From assembly GCA_948474755.1 (NCBI GenBank), contig CAOLHI010001304.1:124001-188000 (forward strand): 64,000 nt of DNA, given 5' to 3'. This stretch comes from Ctenosaura bakeri (lineage: Eukaryota > Chordata > Lepidosauria > Squamata > Iguanidae). Shown here in pieces: positions 58,346 through 64,000 of this stretch (position 1 is its first letter; each line of letters opens with the position of its first letter). The notes beneath the pieces are model-generated. The model was given only the letters and a program-made list of their open reading frames with translations, was not told the DNA's origin and searched no databases. The position numbers were made by a program, and so were the translations under genes.

Positions 58346-58659
58346 CATCCACTGCTGATGCCACCACCAAATTGGCAATCCCAGAAGCTTTCTGGAAATG
58401 TAGACCAACTTGTTAAAAAATGTATGTACAGCATACTGTTCTGCTTTAAATGAAGCAACCATTCTTACTTACCTGCCATTCTGCTTTTCATCTGGTTTAA
58501 TTCCTTCCTGATTCCAAGCTTTATTTAAAAGATAAAAAGAAGAAAAGCAAGGACCATAGCTACAAGGCAAAATGTATATAGCACCACCAGCTCAGGTAGC
58601 TCCTCCTGAGGTGAAAATAAAGAACTATCACTTGGCATAATCCTGAGGTGAAGATGAAG

Positions 58660-59180
58660 AACTATCACAAAGCTCAGCTAGGCTGGACGGAGGAAGCGGA
58701 AGCAAAGAAGAGAAAGAAGGCAACAATTCATCAACTTTACCAGGTGGTGAAAGCAATAGTGGTGAAGATGAGAAGGGCAGCTACTTGGCCCATAGCAACA
58801 TGTTGTTGCTGGTGCAGCATTGACTGTGATGAGAAAGGTTGTCTCCTCTTCTCAGGGTGCAAGGTGAGGTGGTGGCAGCTTAGGCCCTGCTTCTAGTAGA
58901 GCAGCCACCACCACATACTTGCCTCCCAAGCATGGAACTAGCATTGAGCTACAGGGGACTGTGGAGGCAGTGGTAGAAGTGGCAGCAGTGCCATGAGCAA
59001 TAGTTCCCAGGTTGTTCCCCTCTTGCCTCACAACCCAGTAGAGGAGGAAGGGGAAGAAGCAGTAGTTTCCATCATTACAGTCACTGCTGTGCACCACCAC
59101 CAACATATTGTTGAGAGCTGAATTGTTCCCCTCATCTTTGCTGCTCCCCCCACCTGGCCTAGCTGAGCCTTCACCAACCA
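58660..59180. repeat. Old imperfect palindrome, ~0.5 kb
   Basis: AGCTCAGCTAGGCTGGACGG at 58,672 pairs with GGCCTAGCTGAGCCTT near 59,155. AACAATTC pairs with GAATTGTT. A GCAACATGTTGTTGCTGGTG block near 58,796 pairs with CACCACCAACATATTGTTG near 59,096. Arms are diverged and indel-rich. A direct repeat of CCTGAGGTGAA.ATAAAGAAC type precedes it (58,606 and 58,642). Confidence 0.55.
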
Positions 59181-59190
59181 TTCCAAGAGT

Positions 59191-61099
59191 AACCACCTCA
59201 GGAAGGGGTGCCCAAGCTACTGGTCATTCTGCTCTAGCCCTGCCTGGCCCAGCTCCATGCTGCTTTCAGAGCCAGTCCCCTGTGCCTGGGAGAGGAAGGA
59301 GGACAATCATTCTGTTTTTCATCTGTGGAATGTTGGAAGGCATGGTGAAAAGAGTTTGAGTTGTTGTCTTTTCTACCATTGTTACAGCAGCAGCAGCAGT
59401 TCCTGCAGCCTCCATACACTGTGTGATCCTGTTCTACCAGAACATCTGTTCCCCCACTGGGGCCTGGAGAAATAATGCAGAGAGTCTGCTCCTCAGCACA
59501 AAAGACACACACATCAACCTTTTCCCACTGGGGATTCTGGGAATGGGTGAAGAATTGCTAAAGCTCTCATTTAAACTCCATAAATGATTCTCCCATGATT
59601 AAGTTGCAATTACCTGACAACCCGCTACTTCCAATAGACACCCACAAAGCTTCTGCTCATTTTTCTATTGCCCTGACAATCTGTCACTTTTCACTCTGGA
59701 TACCGTCACTGGTTTCTTCAATAAAAACTCAGTGCTTGGCTTTGTGCCTGCTTAACAATCCCAGGGGTTTATTGTCCCTACAGAACTTTTATCCGATCCC
59801 CTGAGACTTTGGCTAATATCATGCTATTTGTTGACTGTGCAGTATGCCAGGCCAGTGCCCTGATATGGTTAAATGGGAGGGAAAAAATTAATAATTCATC
59901 ATAGTTTACTTTGAAAGCCTCAAGAACACTCAGCATCTAGGATACTGAAGTATATTGTACTCTGATGGATGATAGATGCCAGTATTATCTTTTATGAGTC
60001 CAAGATGGGGCTGAACCTTGTTGAGTGAAATGCTTTGCTGGTATATCATGAAATACGTGACAGTGTGGATGTGTTTTTCCAAAGTGCACAGTATAGGTAC
60101 AAATTCTTCCACCTTTGAAGAAGATGCAGCAGAAGACGAAGAAGATGTGTCAACCATGACCATCTCACCATGAAGAACAGCATATGCTAAGAAATAACCG
60201 CAAGGTCTCTTCTCACCACTAGCAGAGCTAATGAAAAATCTCATTCTTGCAAGTTTGCAGAAAAAGCAAACACCCTTCTCCTATGTTTTTTTTTTTTGAC
60301 TCCTCACCGTTTGTGAAAATGAGAGCCAGCTTTCACAGCTTTGAAAGTGAGAGGCTGAAGAAAGACCTGAGCAGCAGCAGAGAAGGGATGTGCCTGAGTG
60401 AGCATCACACAGCCTGAAAAAAAGTTGGCACATGCTGCTTCCGAAAACAACCTAGTCCAATTTAGAGAGTCAGATTCTCTGACAGAAGTCCTAGTCTCTT
60501 CATTAGAAGAGCATAAAACAGAAACTACATTCCCAAGATGTCTGGGATTTTGACGGTACCATTTTGATGATACTATTTACTTTTCCTTGGGTTGCAAGCA
60601 TCTTTTGTATCCCCCTATCCACCTATAATATCTGATCATCTACCTCAACCACTGCAAACTTTGACTTGTATGTTCTTCTGGCAAAGGAAAGATAAGCATA
60701 ACACTCATGAACAGAGGCAATCCTGTGTTCTCCCTCCACCCCTTTCCTTAGTGAGTGAGCAATAGTGACAATTACCTAGATACATGGTGGAAAGCACAGG
60801 GACCAGCTGCCACTACTATAATCCTTTTATCTGCACACTGATGACCTAGATAGCCTTATACCTCAAGGATTACATCCAAGCAAGATTCTGGGGGGTTTTG
60901 CTACTTAGTCAATTGACTTACTTTTTGATTTATTAACAAAAGAAAAACCCTTCTGAATGAGCCCAGAGTCTTGGTGATCACTCCCAGACCATGCCAGGCA
61001 GGCACAATGTCTTATTGTTGTCAGGCCTTTGGCATTTAAGATGACTTGGTCTTGAAGGGAGTTTCATATGATTGGTTGGTTTAATTGGGTCTTGGGTCT
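59191..61099. other. Unannotated intronic stretch
   Basis: A short (CAG)n-like run is at 59,387-59,400. No gene or named repeat recognised. Confidence 0.55.
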
Positions 61100-61235
61100 T
61101 CTGGGGTGTTTTTATTTATTTTTTTCAAACAGTGTTTATTATTCAAGAGCCATTCTGCTTTGTGTTTCCTTACTGTTAGCCATTTTGAGTGCTGTTTTGT
61201 AAAGAAAGGTAGAATAGATATTTAAAGAATAAAGT
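61100..61235 (+). repeat. Tail fragment of the 18.8-kb repeat type
   Basis: TTAGCCATTTTGAGTGCTG and GAAAGGTAGAATAGATATTT match the 3' tail style of that repeat. Confidence 0.4.
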
Positions 61236-61714
61236 TAATATTGTCCATCACAGTGGTTCTCAAAATTGGCAACATGTGCCCATGGTAAAACCACAAACAA
61301 GACATCAAAACAACAGTGGTCCCCTGTTCTTTGTAATCCATTGATAATCCAAATTCCTTCAGAACTGAATGGGTGAACAATTTTCCCTTCTTCTTTCTGT
61401 CTAGTTTAGCAACTGGCTAATCCAAATACCTCTGAAATCCCAATTGTAATTTAGATATGAAGCAGGGGAAAGGAACCTGTTATCCTCCAGATGCTTTTGA
61501 ACCTCAGTTATAAGGGCGGAATGGCAGTTATTTAAATCAGAATGACTACACGACCCTGACATAAAGTGTCATATCACACTGATAAACTAACCATCCATGA
61601 TTTTTTTTCTAATTCCTTTTTAAATCCATATAAAGCAGAGTGGTCAACACTAGACTTTATGTACTGCATTGAAAGATTAGCTTCTTTTATCTGTCTTGCT
61701 TCTACTGATACTTA

Positions 61715-62170
61715 GGCCATTTCCACACGGGGTGAGGGAATCGCCCCATGGTGCTACTCACCGGACTTTTGGGCTCCTCAGTCCGGTCCACACTTCTCTG
61801 GAGCTGCGTGTGGCCACCGCTCTGCACTCTTTCAGGAATGAAAATGGTGGCTTCTGGTTGGTTGAGGGTCTCAACCAACCGCTGAAGCTCGCCAGCCTAA
61901 AGCTCGCCCCCGGCAGATCGCAGGCTCACACCAATGTGAGCCTGCAAATCTACATAAGGGAGCAGGCTCGCAGTGGCGCGCTCCATGCTTTTGAAAGACC
62001 TGTTTTTAGTGGTCTTTCAAAAGCACGCTGGACAACCACTTGGGGTCATTCCAGAGTGGGCCGGGGTTCGGATCTACGTTAAGTAGGTCTGACCCAGTCC
62101 GCTCCCAGGTGCAGACCTCCTCCCTGGAGGACGCTCTGCCCCGTGTTAAAAACCCCGTGTGGAAATGGCC
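61715..62170 (+). mobile_element. Harbinger-like MITE, family A, 456 bp
   Basis: Inverted ends GGCCATTTCCACACGGGG and CCCCGTGTGGAAATGGCC are flanked by TTA on both sides. The interior is GC-rich against an AT-rich host. It includes a hairpin around GTGGTCTTTCAAAAGCA with its partner TTTTGAAAGACC. It is non-autonomous. Confidence 0.82.
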
Positions 62171-62565
62171 TTAGTTTGATCATGACTTCATGTTATGAGA
62201 GATGGGGAGAATCAAAATGTGCACCTTCTCCACACCATGCATAAATATCATCAGTTAGATCTTCATTAATGCAGCACACTGCACAGGCTGATAATCTCAA
62301 AGCTCTGCCAGTGACTGTCTCACAGAGCATTTCTTCCTTTCAGATCTGTTCAAAGGAAGCTACCTAACCTGCAAAGTGGAACTTATGACTAACTTAAAGG
62401 AATCTACTCTTAATATGACTCACTATTAATTCAACCAATTGTCTCAACTTTCAAGCTGTAATTATGCATTACTCTACATACTTACCAGCCATCTTCTTTC
62501 CTTCATTGTTTGAAGTTGGACTATCTTAAGAAAACTTACCAAGGATCTACCAGTACAGATTTCAA

Positions 62566-62802
62566 AGTTGTCATTATTGTGTACCTTTAATTTGTTTTTT
62601 GGCTTCTGGCAATCCTATCCTGAGGTTTTCCTGGAAAAAATTCTTCAAAGGAGGGGTTGCCTTTGCCTTCCTCTGTAGCTAAAAGAGTGTGACTTGCCCA
62701 AGGTCACCAGTGGGTTTCTATGGCTGAGTGGGCATTCAAACTCTGGTCTCCCGGTGCCTTAGTCCAATGCTGAAATTACTGCATGATGCTGGCTCTCAGA
62801 TT
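62566..62802 (-). mobile_element. tRNA-derived SINE, inverted
   Basis: On the minus strand it begins AGAGCCAGCATCATGCAGTA, passes TTTGAATGCCCACTCAGCC and CTGGTGACCTTGGGCAAGTC, and ends near AGGTACACAATAATG. It is diverged and full length in outline. Confidence 0.78.
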
Positions 62803-63077
62803 TCAAAGGCCTACATCCAATGGCTAGTACCATCTAGAGCAGACTTAGCAAATCAGTGGGTTTGACATAAGTGCTGACAATTCAGAAATTAATTCTAGGG
62901 ATCTACTGTAGCAATCTGATTTGAGTCAAAGTCTTTTAATTATAGATATGAGAATCACACATTGTGTTAATAATAAGCCTGTGTTAAGTAATAACTGTAT
63001 TCAGTATTTTATAAATTAAGGACCTACTTTCTTAAGGCACAGCTTTAAAAAATGATTCTGAAAACCACTATAAATTG

Positions 63078-63333
63078 TTTTGTGTGCTTTCAAAGTGGTT
63101 CTGACTTATGGTGACCCTAAGGTGAACCTATCACTTTTTTTTTCTTTGGCTTTGTTTAGGGCTTTTTTTGGCAAGATTTATTCAGGGAGTGTTTGCCACT
63201 GCCTTCCTCTGAGGCTGAGAAAATATAACTTACCTAAGGTTACTCAGTGGGTTTTCATGGCTGAGTGGAACTTCAAACTCTGGTCTCCAGAGTCCTAGTC
63301 CAGTGCTCAGATCACTACACCACACTGACTCTT
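63078..63333 (-). mobile_element. tRNA-derived SINE, inverted
   Basis: The minus strand shows GTGTGGTGTAGTGATCTGAG (box A), a box B-like segment, TCAGCCTCAGAGGAAGGC and GGTTCACCTTAGGGTCACC. A T-rich insertion interrupts it near 63,140. A family-A MITE sits at its head end. Confidence 0.82.
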
Positions 63334-63334
63334 A

Positions 63335-63790
63335 GGCCATTTCCGCACAGGGCGAGGGAATCGCCCTGTGACGCTACTCACCGGACTTTTGGGCTCCCCG
63401 GTCCAGTCCACACTTCTCCGGAGCAGTCTGTGGCCACCTCTCCACACTGCTTCGGGGACGAAAATTGCGGCTTCTGGTTGGTTGAGGGTCTCGACCAACC
63501 GCTGAAGCTCTCCGGCCTAAAGCCCACCCTCGGCAGATTGCAGGCTCGCACCAATGCAAGCCTGCAAATCTGCATAAGGGAGCAGACTCACAGTGGCATG
63601 CTCCATGCTTTTGAAAGATCTGTTTTTAGTGGTCTTTCGAAAGCACGCTGGACAACCACTTGGGGTCGTTCAGGAGCGGGCTGGACTGCGGATCTATGTT
63701 CAGTAGGTCCGACCCAGTCCGGTCCCAGGTGCAGACATCCTCCTTGGAGGACGCTCTGCCCCATTTAAAAAACCCCGTGCGGAAATGGCC
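63335..63790 (+). mobile_element. Harbinger-like MITE, family A, 456 bp
   Basis: Same family, orientation and exact length as the copy 1.6 kb to the left, with TTA on both sides. It is inserted directly against the end of a tRNA-derived SINE. Differences from the 61.7-kb copy are mostly CpG-type transitions by eye. Confidence 0.82.
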
Positions 63791-64000
63791 TTACTTTAAA
63801 TTAGTTGTTCTTTATATTATGTTTTCAGCCAAATCTCTGAATTTCCATTTTCTTCATTTATCCTTCTTTCGGAAGCTTTACCATTTTGCACGCATGCATG
63901 TTATAGTTCACAAGCCCTCTGGGCAAAGACTATGTTCCTCATCTACATTTGGTACAGATCCCATCACACAGCTTTGTTGTAAAATAAGAATGCAAGATCA

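Larger units (their letters stand above)
35183..64000 (-). other. GRM8: GRM8 intron upstream of the 35.1-kb exon (partial)
   Basis: The preceding GRM8 exon (ending near ...FTQISREI in other species) was not found in the window, so this intron is at least 28.8 kb. It contains the full-length CR1, a solo LTR, MITEs and SINEs listed separately. Confidence 0.85.

Noticed and set aside
61696..62082. A 128-codon frame, with a similar 167-codon frame at 63.3 kb
   Set aside because: Both are translations of the 456-bp MITE; similarity reflects shared repeat DNA, not a protein family.
35183..64000. The mammalian GRM8-intron microRNA miR-592
   Set aside because: I looked for its remembered mature sequence on the minus strand and did not find it by eye. 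It may lie outside the window or be diverged; a structure-aware search would settle it.
1..64000. A defence, biosynthetic or secretion gene cluster
   Set aside because: The window is an intron-rich vertebrate locus with one host gene and decayed transposons; no such cluster is present.

Overview
The window is vertebrate nuclear DNA, most likely from a lepidosaur (lizard or snake; tuatara cannot be excluded). Three short exons on the minus strand encode consecutive parts of the ligand-binding domain of a group III metabotropic glutamate receptor. They match GRM8 better than GRM4 or GRM7. Everything else is GRM8 intron filled with transposable elements. The repeat mix points to a reptile: CR1 LINEs ending in (ATTCTATG)n, a DIRS-type retrotransposon, 5S-rRNA-derived and tRNA-derived SINEs sharing a '...acttgaagg' tail, and many small foldback DNA transposons.

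Layout. Positions 1-25.3 kb are the intron downstream of the last visible exon. This stretch holds an unclassified repeat at the very start, Tigger/mariner-like foldbacks, two kinds of SINE, a Harbinger-like MITE pair, CR1 fragments (one split by a MITE) and a ~450-bp palindrome near 20.5 kb. The exons lie at 25,314-25,451, 33,698-33,852 and 35,047-35,182. All are open, all are flanked by GT/AG, and their splice phases join correctly. The 8.2-kb intron between the first two (in window order) carries a 5.9-kb DIRS element in the same orientation as GRM8. Its Gag, RT/RNase H and tyrosine recombinase reading frames are recognisable but broken. Positions 35.2-64 kb are the upstream intron. It contains a structurally complete 5.0-kb CR1 LINE (43.75-48.77 kb) with a tandemly repeated 5' UTR and an ~82-bp target-site duplication. 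It also contains an 897-bp solo LTR with a 4-bp duplication (49.31-50.21 kb), three copies of a 456-bp Harbinger-like MITE, more SINEs and an old ~0.5-kb imperfect palindrome.

Function. The only host gene product is the receptor. Exons at 35.0 and 33.7 kb encode lobe-2 segments, including the GSDSWGSK glutamate-contact loop. The exon at 25.3 kb encodes the following segment, ending at the KKCTG cysteine region. The mobile elements do not form a host pathway; all their long reading frames carry stops or frameshifts. I found no bacterial-type defence system, CRISPR array, rRNA or functional tRNA gene. I see no sign of a second host gene. The most noteworthy items are the long CR1 duplication, the CR1 5' UTR array, the DIRS internal complementary region, the palindrome and the length-invariant MITE families. 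Identities quoted are by-eye estimates.
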